Shown here: positions 31,234 to 39,206 of the stretch, piece by piece
Numbering within the stretch: the first letter of the stretch is position 1
How the letters are laid out: each line of letters begins with the position of its first letter
NCBI GenBank assembly: GCA_024277525.1
Contig: JAJRUZ010000031.1
Span: forward strand, 1-39,971
From: Caldifarciminota bacterium
GTDB taxonomy: Bacteria; Hydrothermota; Hydrothermia; Hydrothermales; JAJRUZ01
Direction: 5' to 3'
DNA length: 39,971 bases
The notes under the pieces: generated by a model
What the model saw: the letters and a program-made list of their open reading frames with translations, nothing else
Database searches by the model: none
Told to the model about the DNA's origin: nothing
Made by a program: the position numbers and the translations under genes

Positions 31234-33461
31234 ATAAGTTTTTTCCCTTTCAAAAATTCAAAAATTTCTTCCGGTTTTATATTCAGCGGAAATACTTTTA
31301 ATTCATAGACAATATCAAACAGAATTGCTTTTATTTCAGGGACTTCTTTTATTTTTTCCCATACCTTAATTGCCTCTTTTTCTCTTTTGTTATAATAAAG
31401 AAATAAGAAGTAAGGGATATAGGTAATTTTCCTTCTATAAGAACTCTCTGGTGAAAGTTCTATTGCTTTTTTAAAATATTCTTCTGCTTTTTCATTTTCT
31501 TTTTTTAAGGTATATATCTTTGCAATAAGTAAATATTTATCTATTTTCAGAATTTCCCTTTCTATTTTCATTTCCATTGCTATTTCAAGTGCTTTATCAT
31601 AATTGCCTTTCAATAATTCATAAAGTGAGTCAAAAAATTTAACATTAAGTTCAAATTCGGGGTCTTTGTATGCTTTATAAAGAGATCTCAATTTTTCATT
31701 GAATCCCTTAGCTTCTTCTAACTTACCTTCAAAAAGTAATATATTTTTGAAATTTTGGTAGTATGAATTCAAATAATAATCTGCTCCGGAACGTTTAATC
31801 TCTTGAAACATTTCTTCAAGTGAATTTTTAGCTTTTTCAATTTCCCCTCTGCTAAAATAAAGTTGCGCTAACCAGTTAAATATATAGGCTTTCATATCAC
31901 TTTCGGTTGTAATTTGCAAAGCTTCTTTGTATTTTTTCTCAGCAATTGAATATTTTCCTTCTCTGAAATATATGGATCCGATATTTGTGAGAAGCAATAC
32001 ATACCCTCTTTTTGATGTTATGATTCTTTTTGCTATTTCGATTGCTTCATCATAGAATTTTTTTGCTTCTTCTAAATTTTCAAACATTGCATTTATTGCT
32101 CCCATTAGATTACATAGTCTGTATTTAACTCTTTCATCTTTTGTTCCTCCGTATTTAAATCCATTTTCAGCGCATTCCAAAGCCTCTTCATATTCGCTTA
32201 AATAATAATACCCTGCGCCTTTGAGAAAAAAGTAAAATCCATAGAGCTGAGGGTCCAACTTATCCGGCTCTTTAATTTTTTCAAGTGTTTCTATTATTCC
32301 TTCAAAGTCATGTTTCAGTAAACAGATATGTGCTTTTAAAAGCAAGGCAATGGGATGTGAATTTTTTATCTCATCAGGCAATTTCTCAATTATAGGTTCA
32401 ATTTCAAGAGCACGATTTGTTTCTGTAATGTCCAAAAACTTTCTGTTAATTATATCAAGTATTTTTGAATAAAATTTAAGCTTTTCAAGATAATTAAGAG
32501 CAGAAAAATAATCTTCTTGTTCTAAATAATACTCAATTGCATTATCCAAAATCCATTTTTTTAAAATTATTCCTCTTGGGTGCCTTTCAAGTTCTTTTGT
32601 TAAAAAGTCCTTGAATATAGGATTTAGATAATAAAAATCCTCTTGTTTTTCAAAGAAAATAAATTTCTTTGACATCTGTTCTATAAAGTCATATGCATCC
32701 TTAATCCCGAGAATTCTCTGAAGTTCCATAGGTCTGAACTTATCAAGGCATGAAAGCCCCATCAAAAGACTTTTTGTTTCAGGTTTTAATTCGGAAAATC
32801 TCTCTTTAAGTATCTTATAAATAATCTCAATATCACTTCCCTCTGGTATGTGTTTATGTTCAATATATTCGGATAGAAAAATTCTTGTAAAAAACCCGTG
32901 CCCTCCTGTTTTTTTGAGAATTTCCTCTATTATATTTTCTTCAATTTTTATTTCGTGTTTTTTAAGAAAATCCATGATTTCGTCTTTTTCAAAAATAAAA
33001 TATTCCCTTCCTATTCTTTCGGTTTGTGTTTCAAGCGGGGTTCTGATGTCTTCCCTTGTTTCTATTATGAAGGAAATCTGAGGTCTTGAATTAAGAGTCA
33101 AGTCCCAGAAAAGTGATAAACTCTCGGAGCCAATTATTTCCTCAAATCTTTCAAAAACAAAAAAATTAATTTCTTTTTCTTCTCTAAAATAATTGCTTAT
33201 TACCATTTTAAGTCCTTCAATAGTCTCTGCTATTTCTTTTAGTAATTTTGAGCCTATTTTTGTTAAAAAACGGGGAATTGCCCTGTCTTCCTCTCCTAAT
33301 AAAAATCTCACATTTTTTAAATTACTCTCTTCTAAGAATTTATTTATTACCTCACTTTTTAATAACCCGGGTTCTCCTGCAAGAATAATATATTTTTTAT
33401 TAACCGATTCTCTTAACTTCCGAATCGCTTTAACCGGTAAAAGTTCCTTTATCGCCTCCAA
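31230..33461 (-). CDS. TPR protein with degenerate STAND-type NTPase domain
   Basis: A 743-residue cytosolic protein resembling MalT/LuxR-type regulators without their DNA-binding end. The P-loop position reads AGEPGLLKSEV (residues 28-38): G29, K35 and S36 are kept, but the glycine before the lysine is L34. The Walker B position reads FFVFERFEEI with no DD. From about 300 onward it is a TPR array (for example ALNYLEKLKFYSK, ALECAENGFKYGGTK, YSIAEKKYKEALQI, AEEYFKKAIELSPES). It is probably a scaffold or sensor that no longer hydrolyses NTP. It follows comEC by 9 bases and ends tail-to-tail with a glycosyltransferase. Confidence 0.78.
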   Translation of the reverse strand: MEAIKELLPVKAIRKLRESVNKKYIILAGEPGLLKSEVINKFLEESNLKNVRFLLGEEDRAIPRFLTKIGSKLLKEIAETIEGLKMVISNYFREEKEINFFVFERFEEIIGSESLSLFWDLTLNSRPQISFIIETREDIRTPLETQTERIGREYFIFEKDEIMDFLKKHEIKIEENIIEEILKKTGGHGFFTRIFLSEYIEHKHIPEGSDIEIIYKILKERFSELKPETKSLLMGLSCLDKFRPMELQRILGIKDAYDFIEQMSKKFIFFEKQEDFYYLNPIFKDFLTKELERHPRGIILKKWILDNAIEYYLEQEDYFSALNYLEKLKFYSKILDIINRKFLDITETNRALEIEPIIEKLPDEIKNSHPIALLLKAHICLLKHDFEGIIETLEKIKEPDKLDPQLYGFYFFLKGAGYYYLSEYEEALECAENGFKYGGTKDERVKYRLCNLMGAINAMFENLEEAKKFYDEAIEIAKRIITSKRGYVLLLTNIGSIYFREGKYSIAEKKYKEALQITTESDMKAYIFNWLAQLYFSRGEIEKAKNSLEEMFQEIKRSGADYYLNSYYQNFKNILLFEGKLEEAKGFNEKLRSLYKAYKDPEFELNVKFFDSLYELLKGNYDKALEIAMEMKIEREILKIDKYLLIAKIYTLKKENEKAEEYFKKAIELSPESSYRRKITYIPYFLFLYYNKREKEAIKVWEKIKEVPEIKAILFDIVYELKVFPLNIKPEEIFEFLKGKKLI

Positions 33462-33470
33462 ATAAAAATT

Positions 33471-34577
33471 TTATTTAATTTTCAACTTAAATTTCAATAA
33501 GTATAAAAAAATTGGCAAAGTTAATAAAATAAAGAATAAACAGATGTTTAAATCCTTCGTATGTATGTAAAGAGGTATATCCGATAATTTGTCTATTATA
33601 AAAAACATAAATTTAGCACATATTTGTGTAAAATATGCAAATCTTACAGATAAGGGTTTGAAAATAAAATAGAATATATGAGTTAAGATTGCTCCCAAGA
33701 GAATAAAAAACATAAATGTTCCGAGTAATAAATTTGAAAAGGGAGAAATTAAGGGAATATTTCTGAATATAAAATATATATAGGGAAAAACAGAAATCTG
33801 GGCAGAAATGGAAACGGAGAAAGGGATGTATAAAAAATTCCTCAAAATATAATTTTTTATCTTTAATTTATCAAAAACAGGAAAGAAGACAATTATACCT
33901 GTTGTAGCCAGATAGGATAAATGGAATCCAGGGTCAAAAGCCCATTCTGGAAAAAGAAAAAGGGATATTAAACCCGCATTTCCGAGAATTGAGAGTGGAT
34001 GTGTTTTGATTCCGATAAAAAAAGAGAAAATAAAAAATAAAATCATTATAACAGATCTTAAAACAGAAGGTCTTAAAGGAATTATTGTAATATAAAGAAT
34101 TGTAAATATTGAGGACAAAATAAGGGACCTTTTAAAGTCAATTCTCAACAGTAAAAAAATTAAGGTGAAAATGCCGGATATGATTGCCATGTGAAAGCCC
34201 GAAATTGCAAGGAAATGAAGTGTTCCTGTTTTTAAAAATTTATCCCTGTAATTTTTATAAATTTCACCTCTTTGTCCTAAAAAGACAGCTTTTATAAAGG
34301 AAGATACATCTTTATCAAAAATCTCATCGGTGATTTTCAAAAATTTTTTATGAATTTTTTCATTTATTATCAAATAGATCGGCTTATTTTCTTTTTTTCT
34401 TAAAAAATAGTGGATATTGCCTAAGGGAATATAAGAAAGGTTTTTAAAAGGTGAAAAAAGTGTGAGAATGAGTAAAAAAATATTTATTTTTAAATCATTA
34501 AAAAATTTCCCTGAAATTATCCCGGAGAGAAAGAGCAAAAAAGCAATAAATGAGGGATATTTTTTGTTTATTTGCAT
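33471..34577 (-). CDS. comEC: ComEC/Rec2-like DNA-uptake channel, membrane core only
   Basis: A 368-residue polytopic inner-membrane protein. The competence core TGTLHFLAISGFHMAIISG and RPSVLRSVIMILF are conserved and define the channel that passes single-stranded DNA. The usual ComEC has about 700-800 residues with an N-terminal OB-like domain and a C-terminal metallo-beta-lactamase domain; here the latter is absent and the N-terminal soluble part is short (about residues 40-110). Other competence genes are not in view. The start has no Shine-Dalgarno, and TAAAAT (minus strand, 34584-34589) ends 6 bases upstream. Divergent from csp. Confidence 0.85.
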   Translation of the reverse strand: MQINKKYPSFIAFLLFLSGIISGKFFNDLKINIFLLILTLFSPFKNLSYIPLGNIHYFLRKKENKPIYLIINEKIHKKFLKITDEIFDKDVSSFIKAVFLGQRGEIYKNYRDKFLKTGTLHFLAISGFHMAIISGIFTLIFLLLRIDFKRSLILSSIFTILYITIIPLRPSVLRSVIMILFFIFSFFIGIKTHPLSILGNAGLISLFLFPEWAFDPGFHLSYLATTGIIVFFPVFDKLKIKNYILRNFLYIPFSVSISAQISVFPYIYFIFRNIPLISPFSNLLLGTFMFFILLGAILTHIFYFIFKPLSVRFAYFTQICAKFMFFIIDKLSDIPLYIHTKDLNICLFFILLTLPIFLYLLKFKLKIK

Positions 34578-34600
34578 TTTTTAATTTTAAATGGTATTTT
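34572..34600 (+). promoter_or_regulatory. Candidate promoter of the cold-shock gene
   Basis: TTGCAT (34572-34577), 17-bp spacer, TATTTT (34595-34600) preceded by TGG. Less perfect than the other promoters. The predicted leader of about 50 nt is AT-rich. Confidence 0.4.
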
Positions 34601-34655
34601 ATAAAAATTTATTTTAAGGTTCAAATCCATTATGTTTAAAAAAAGGAGTTTAAAG

Positions 34656-34862
34656 ATGCGTCTTAAAGGTCGTGTAAAATGGTTCAGTGCAAAAAAAGGA
34701 TACGGATTCATCATCCCGGATGATGGGTCCGAGGAGCTCTTTGTCCATTATTCGGACATAGAGACAGATGGCTTCAAGACATTGAAGCAAGGGGAGAGTG
34801 TGACCTTTGAAAGGGTTGACTCTCCTAAGGGTCCAAAAGCCATTAAGGTTAAAAGAGTCTAA
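34656..34862 (+). CDS. Cold-shock domain protein (CspA family)
   Basis: A 68-residue single OB-fold RNA/DNA chaperone. The RNP1 motif KGYGFI and RNP2-like LFVHYSDI are intact, after [11 protein letters not shown]. An earlier in-frame ATG (34632) is rejected, as it adds residues that the family lacks; ATG 34656 has AAAGGAG (34642-34648) 7 bases before it. It is 9 bases upstream of ychF and may be cotranscribed with it. Confidence 0.95.
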   Translation: MRLKGRVKWFSAKKGYGFIIPDDGSEELFVHYSDIETDGFKTLKQGESVTFERVDSPKGPKAIKVKRV

Positions 34863-34871
34863 AAAGGCTTA

Positions 34872-35879
34872 ATGGAGAAGATCGGGCTGGTGGGTTTCCC
34901 CAATGCGGGGAAATCCACCTTTTTTTATTTACTAACAGGTGCAGAAGTTCAAAGGGACCTTTATCCTTTTACCACAATTGGAAAAAATGAGGGGAAGGCG
35001 GAACTCAGGGATGAACTGCTTATAAGACTTTCTCAGGCGAAGAAATCAAAAGAAATAAGGAATTTTAAAATAACGGTATATGATATTGCTGGTATTGTGG
35101 AAGGAGCTCATAAAGGAGAAGGTTTGGGAAATGAGTTTTTGGGGTTTATAAGAGAAGCAGACCTTTTGATTATTGTTCTAAGGGGATTTACCGATGAGAA
35201 AGTTCCTTCCTATTTAAAAGAAATAAATCCTCAGAAAGAAAAGGAAATCATAATTTCTGAACTTATTATATCTGACCTTGAAAGAATAGAAAGGAAATTA
35301 AAGGAAAAAAACATTCCTGCAGAATTAAAAGAAAAACTTATTCTTGCAAAAGAAAAACTGGAAAAAGAAGAGGAACCGGATGAAATTCCAGATTTCCCCC
35401 TTCTTATGGCAAAGAGAAAGGTCTATGTGATAAACAGTGATGATAAAAAAGGAAATTACAAATTGGATGTAAAAAATCCTTATTTTATATGTCCTTTTAA
35501 AATCCTTGAGGAGATGAGAGAACTTGATGAAGATGAAAGAGAGGAGATAAAGGAAGAATTAAAAAAGGAAAAATTTAATTTTCCGGAAGAAATTCTTGAA
35601 TATTCTTTTAATCTTCTCGGGTTTATCAGGTTTTATACCTTAAAAGGAGAGATAGCAAGCAGTTTTCCTTTAAAGAAGGGAAAAACAGCTTATGATGCAG
35701 CAGGAAAAGTGCATACAGACATTCAGAGGGGATTTATAAAGGTTGAGGTTGCAAAGCCTTTTGATTTTCTTGAAGTACCTTCATGGAAAGAATTAAAGGA
35801 AAAAGGTAAAATAGAGACCCACGGACCCGATTATGTCGTGAAAGACAGGGATATTTTGGAATTTAAATTTTCAAAATAA
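34872..35879 (+). CDS. ychF: Ribosome-binding ATPase YchF (OBG family)
   Basis: TRAFAC-class P-loop NTPase of the YchF/Ola1 group, which prefers ATP and binds ribosomes. P-loop GFPNAGKSTFFYLLTG (8-16), switch region PFTTIGKNEGKA, DIAGIVEGAHKGEGLGNEFL as the G3 block, and VINSDD in place of the GTP-specific NKxD. The C-terminal TGS domain has FIRFYTLKGEIASSFPLKKGKTAYDAAGKVHTDIQRGFIKVEV and ends DYVVKDRDILEFKF. Length 335 is a little shorter than the usual 360. Confidence 0.93.
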   Translation: MEKIGLVGFPNAGKSTFFYLLTGAEVQRDLYPFTTIGKNEGKAELRDELLIRLSQAKKSKEIRNFKITVYDIAGIVEGAHKGEGLGNEFLGFIREADLLIIVLRGFTDEKVPSYLKEINPQKEKEIIISELIISDLERIERKLKEKNIPAELKEKLILAKEKLEKEEEPDEIPDFPLLMAKRKVYVINSDDKKGNYKLDVKNPYFICPFKILEEMRELDEDEREEIKEELKKEKFNFPEEILEYSFNLLGFIRFYTLKGEIASSFPLKKGKTAYDAAGKVHTDIQRGFIKVEVAKPFDFLEVPSWKELKEKGKIETHGPDYVVKDRDILEFKFSK

Positions 35880-35897
35880 TTGTTAGCCCCATGTCGC

Positions 35898-35932
35898 AGT
35901 TTTTATTTACACCTCGGGGGGTGTCAAAAACT
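35898..35932. terminator. Extended inverted repeat between convergent ychF and mltG
   Basis: Outer arms AGTTTTT (35898-35904) and AAAAACT (35926-35932) enclose inner arms ACACC (35909-35913) and GGTGT (35920-35924) with a TCGGGG loop. It lies 19 bases after ychF and 15 before the mltG stop, so it may end transcription in both directions. Confidence 0.5.
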
Positions 35933-35946
35933 AAGCGAGTAATCCA

Positions 35947-36981
35947 CTACCGAGCAAAATTCTCGGACATCCTCCTGATCCGCAACCTTCTCCATGTCCT
36001 TTTTGCTATTCTTTTGTTTTTTAAATGCTCCCTGTATGACTTGGAAAATATGTGTCTTCCGTCCCCCTTTGCAACAAAATAAAGATAATCGGTCTCAGCA
36101 GGATATAAAACAGCCTCTATTGATTTTTTACCCGGTGAACATATAGGAGTGGGCGGAAGTCCCTTGTTCATATAAGTATTATAAGGTGACTTTATTTTTA
36201 AGAACTTTAAAGGTAAGGGAAATAAAGGTTTTTTAAGCAGATACTGAATGGTAGGATCAGCTTGCAAAGGCATCCCCCTTTTTAACCTGTTATAATAAAC
36301 AGAGGCAATTATAGGCTTTTCAAAATCATACAACGCCTCCTTCTCAACTATTGAAGCAAGCGTTAAAATCTGATGTAAACCTAAATTTATTTTATGCCTC
36401 ATTGTGTCATAACCTACTTCCTTCAAGATCACGAATAATCTTTTTATCATGATACCGAGAATTTCCTTGGGTGATAAATAAAGGGGGATTAGATATGTAT
36501 CAGGGAAAAGATAACCTTCTATATTTTTCGGAATTTTAAAATTTTCCGGAAAGAATTCTCTTAACTCCGAAGGATTATAGGCAATTTTTCTGAATTCTTC
36601 CTCTTCTATCCCTGTTTTTTCCGATAAGATCTTTATTATCCTCCTTAACTCCATTCCTTCAGGAATTGAAATTAATACTTCACTTTCTATTTTTAAAGGA
36701 AAATTAACTGATTTCAAAATAAAAAGGTCATTTTTGAGATAATTTATTCTCCATCTTCCTGCAATGGGTTTGAAATCGGGATTGTAAAAAAACATTAAAA
36801 TTCTTAATATTTCAGAATTCCGAACAATTTTTTCTTTCTCAAGAATTCTAAAAAAACTTCTTAAACTCACTCCATAAGGAATGAAGAATGTTTTTTCCTG
36901 CTTTTTAAATAAAATAAAAGGCGAATATAAAAATAAATGAATAAAAAAAATGAAAACTGAAAGAAAAAGTGTTTTTTTCAA
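35947..36981 (-). CDS. mltG: Endolytic peptidoglycan transglycosylase MltG
   Basis: Inner-membrane-anchored YceG-like enzyme that cuts nascent glycan strands and sets their length. An N-terminal membrane segment (FLSVFIFFIHLFLYSPFILF) precedes a LysM-like subdomain (VSLRSFFRILEKEKIV) and the catalytic domain. The catalytic glutamate is E213 in LTLASIVEKEALYDFEKPIIASVYYNRL, with MPLQADPTIQY and SPYNTYMNKGLPPTPICSPG following. 344 residues, full length. It overlaps the DUF4870 gene by ATGA. The C-terminus ends basic (KNKRIAKRTWRRLRIRR), a little beyond the usual end. Confidence 0.94.
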   Translation of the reverse strand: MKKTLFLSVFIFFIHLFLYSPFILFKKQEKTFFIPYGVSLRSFFRILEKEKIVRNSEILRILMFFYNPDFKPIAGRWRINYLKNDLFILKSVNFPLKIESEVLISIPEGMELRRIIKILSEKTGIEEEEFRKIAYNPSELREFFPENFKIPKNIEGYLFPDTYLIPLYLSPKEILGIMIKRLFVILKEVGYDTMRHKINLGLHQILTLASIVEKEALYDFEKPIIASVYYNRLKRGMPLQADPTIQYLLKKPLFPLPLKFLKIKSPYNTYMNKGLPPTPICSPGKKSIEAVLYPAETDYLYFVAKGDGRHIFSKSYREHLKNKRIAKRTWRRLRIRRMSENFAR

Positions 36982-37283
36982 ATATTTATTTTTTCTGCAA
37001 ATTTTCCGATAACAGGCAAAGGCTCCTCTTTACCCGTCAAAGCATTGTAAATACCGTAAATAGCAAGAATTAACCATGCAAAGATTCCAAGGGGTGCTAT
37101 TATAAACCACCCGATAATAGGCAAAAGGGCTCCCACTATATAAACAGCAATAAAAAATAAAAATAAAATAATACCCTGCTTGGCATGAAATTTAACAAAT
37201 TCATTCTTTGGATCCAATACCAAAGGCACTATAAATAAAATCAGAATGTAAGACAAAAAAGCAATATTATTCTTTTTTCCCAT
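36978..37283 (-). CDS. DUF4870 family small membrane protein
   Basis: A 101-residue protein with about three to four membrane helices. The family look is clear: NNIAFLSYILILFIVPLVLDPKNEFVKFHAKQGIILF (the conserved FxxxHxxQ motif) and later IIGWFIIAPLGIFAWLILAIYGIYNALTGKEEPLPVIGKFAEKI. The function of DUF4870 is unknown. It is between the VanZ-PgpA fusion gene and mltG, in one operon. Confidence 0.85.
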   Translation of the reverse strand: MGKKNNIAFLSYILILFIVPLVLDPKNEFVKFHAKQGIILFLFFIAVYIVGALLPIIGWFIIAPLGIFAWLILAIYGIYNALTGKEEPLPVIGKFAEKINI

Positions 37284-37292
37284 CTTTAAATT

Positions 37293-38051
37293 TTAACTAA
37301 TAAAATGAATTTTTTTCAAGATAGAATGAATAAAAAGGATTATTAAAAATGCATATACTCCGCTTACAAAATCATCCAGAAACACACCGTTCGGACCCTT
37401 AATTTTTTCTAAATTTTTTATAAATAAAGGCTTTTTTATGTCAAAAAATCTGAAAAAAAAGAAAAAAATTATATAAACAAAAGGTTCTGTGGTTAAATAA
37501 AAGGCAGGCAATGTGCCTGCGAGCTCATCAAGGGTAAAATAAGAGGGATCTTTACCTTTCAAAAAATCCTTTAAAATTAAATGAAGAAAATATACATAAA
37601 TAAGTAAAAATGTCAAAGTTAATTTTGAGAAAGGAAAGAAAATCAAAAATAGAAGGGTTAAAAAACTTGTAAATGTACCTTTCCATGCAGGCAAAAATAT
37701 CCCTATCCCGAAACAGGAACCCACGAATTTAAACCTTTTTTCAGGTGTTTTTATTATGCTTTTATAAATAAAAAAACCGGTTAAAATACCGAGATAGTCA
37801 AATATTAAATCAAAAAAATCAAAATCCCTATACGGTAAAAAAAACTGCAAGAGTTCCATTAAAACAGGTATGATTAAAATTAAAATCTTTTCCTCTTTTT
37901 TTTCGGTAAAAAGTGCAAAAATAAAAAAATATAAAAAATGAAAAATTAGGTCAAATCTTATATTTTTTTGTGAAATTCTTATAGGCAAAACACTTGAAAT
38001 AATAAGAAGAATAAAAAAAAGCATGAATTGAAAAGATACTTTCTTAAACAT
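37293..38051 (-). CDS. VanZ-like domain fused to phosphatidylglycerophosphatase A domain
   Basis: A ~252-residue membrane protein with two recognisable parts. The N-terminal ~110 residues resemble VanZ (FDLIFHFLYFFIFALFTEKK, ELLQFFLPYRDFDFFDLIFDYLGILTGF). The rest resembles PgpA: LPAWKGTFTSFLTLLFLI, FTLDELAGTLPAFYL (PgpA DE motif), FFFRFFDIKKPLFIKNLEKIKGPNGVFLDDFVSGVYAFL (FRxFDxxKP and DD motifs). PgpA dephosphorylates phosphatidylglycerophosphate to phosphatidylglycerol; VanZ-like proteins are often linked to glycopeptide or lipid tolerance. ATG 38051 is preferred over TTG 38057. The fusion itself appears unusual. Its start overlaps the DUF21 gene end by 8 bases. Confidence 0.78.
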   Translation of the reverse strand: MFKKVSFQFMLFFILLIISSVLPIRISQKNIRFDLIFHFLYFFIFALFTEKKEEKILILIIPVLMELLQFFLPYRDFDFFDLIFDYLGILTGFFIYKSIIKTPEKRFKFVGSCFGIGIFLPAWKGTFTSFLTLLFLIFFPFSKLTLTFLLIYVYFLHLILKDFLKGKDPSYFTLDELAGTLPAFYLTTEPFVYIIFFFFFRFFDIKKPLFIKNLEKIKGPNGVFLDDFVSGVYAFLIILFIHSILKKIHFIS

Positions 38052-38823
38052 TTTCAAAAAGGTAAAATGTTATACTTTTTTTGGATATAAAACCGAGCAT
38101 TTCTCCGTTTTTCCTTTTAATTTTGGCAAAATCAATTCCCTCTTTTAAAAGTTTTTTATAAACCGAGTAAACATTCTCATCCTCATCCACCTCTATGTAT
38201 TCTTTTATTTTTATACCTTTTGTTATTTTTTCAAAATTCTTAACTTTGAGAGTAATCATCTCTATTATTTTAACAAAAAGATTTTTTTCCGCACTTGTAA
38301 GAATTTCTTTTATATCACCCGTAAAAAGTATGAGTTCTATTTCATGCAAAAAATGAAATTCGGGTATGACCTTTTTTTCCTCTCTTTTAAGAAATTTCTG
38401 TGATAGTTTAACGAATGGCTCAATAAATATTTTTATAAAATAAAAGAATTTTAAAGAAAAGGAAAAAGGAGACTTGAAAGCAATATTTTTTGGTAATGTT
38501 TCGCAGAAAATAAAAATTAATGTTCCGAAAATTATGGTATCAAGAATTTCAATCAGACTTTTATTTATTTTAAAAAAAACAATTGTTATATTTGAAAATA
38601 TCGAAGAAGCAAGTGTGTTTGAAAAGGTATTTAAAGAAACAATTATTATTATTAAAATGCTCGGATACATAAGGGCATTTTCAAGTGTTTTTCTTTTTTC
38701 TTTCCTTAATGGAAATCTGTGCAAATCTTCTTTTCTCAGAGAAAAAAGGGCTGTCTCTGTTCCTGATGCCATGAAAGAGAAGGTGAGAACAAAAAGAAGA
38801 ATAAAACAGTAAATAGCAATCAT
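38044..38823 (-). CDS. DUF21 (CNNM-like) membrane protein
   Basis: A 259-residue CNNM/HlyC-type protein. The N-terminal DUF21 transmembrane domain is readable: LLFVLTFSFMASGTETALFSLRK, SLNTFSNTLASSIFSN and FGTLIFIFCETLPKNIAFKSP (the ETLPK motif). After it comes a linker and only one CBS-like segment (KIKEYIEVDEDENVYSVYKKLLKEGIDFAKIKR..GEMLGFI); the usual second CBS and CorC-HlyC domains are missing. CNNM relatives transport or sense Mg2+. It overlaps ybeY by ATGA and the VanZ-PgpA gene at its end. Confidence 0.83.
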   Translation of the reverse strand: MIAIYCFILLFVLTFSFMASGTETALFSLRKEDLHRFPLRKEKRKTLENALMYPSILIIIIVSLNTFSNTLASSIFSNITIVFFKINKSLIEILDTIIFGTLIFIFCETLPKNIAFKSPFSFSLKFFYFIKIFIEPFVKLSQKFLKREEKKVIPEFHFLHEIELILFTGDIKEILTSAEKNLFVKIIEMITLKVKNFEKITKGIKIKEYIEVDEDENVYSVYKKLLKEGIDFAKIKRKNGEMLGFISKKSITFYLFENV

Positions 38824-39206
38824 ATTATATTTTTTATTAAACTTTCTTCCATTTTTTTCATTGTAATCCTTTCTTTTTCACTCTTATGATCAAAGCCTAA
38901 AATATGAAGGAATCCATGAAATAAAAGTTTTAAAAAATCTTTTTTATTTTTTACATAATCAGAACATATATATACTTCTCCCGTTTCTCCGAGATTGAAG
39001 GATATCACATCCGTTTTTTTATCCCTGTTTAAAAATTTTTTGTTTAGTTTTTTAATTCTATCTGCTCCAACAAGTATTACATTCAATTCCTTTATATTAA
39101 TTTTTCTTTTTTTAACTTCCCTTTTAATTATTTTTTTAATTTTCTCCCACTCTTTTTCTGTAAGTGGTATTTTTTTTCTTGTTGTTTTAAACCTGTTTAG
39201 TTCCAA
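38820..39206 (-). CDS. ybeY: Endoribonuclease YbeY (rRNA maturation factor)
   Basis: Metal-dependent RNase needed for 16S 3'-end processing and ribosome quality control. The zinc-site motif is HGFLHILGFDH (H97, H101, H107). The upstream block ELNVILVGADRIKKLNKKFLNRDKKTDVISFNLG is typical. 128 residues, slightly short at the N-terminus. It begins inside the last 20 bases of the HD phosphohydrolase gene, the usual genome neighbour of ybeY in many bacteria. Confidence 0.94.
   Translation of the reverse strand: MELNRFKTTRKKIPLTEKEWEKIKKIIKREVKKRKINIKELNVILVGADRIKKLNKKFLNRDKKTDVISFNLGETGEVYICSDYVKNKKDFLKLLFHGFLHILGFDHKSEKERITMKKMEESLIKNII

Noticed and set aside
34632-34655. Earlier ATG for the cold-shock protein
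   Set aside because: AAAGGAG and family length both point to ATG 34656; the extra residues (MFKKRSLK) are not family-like.
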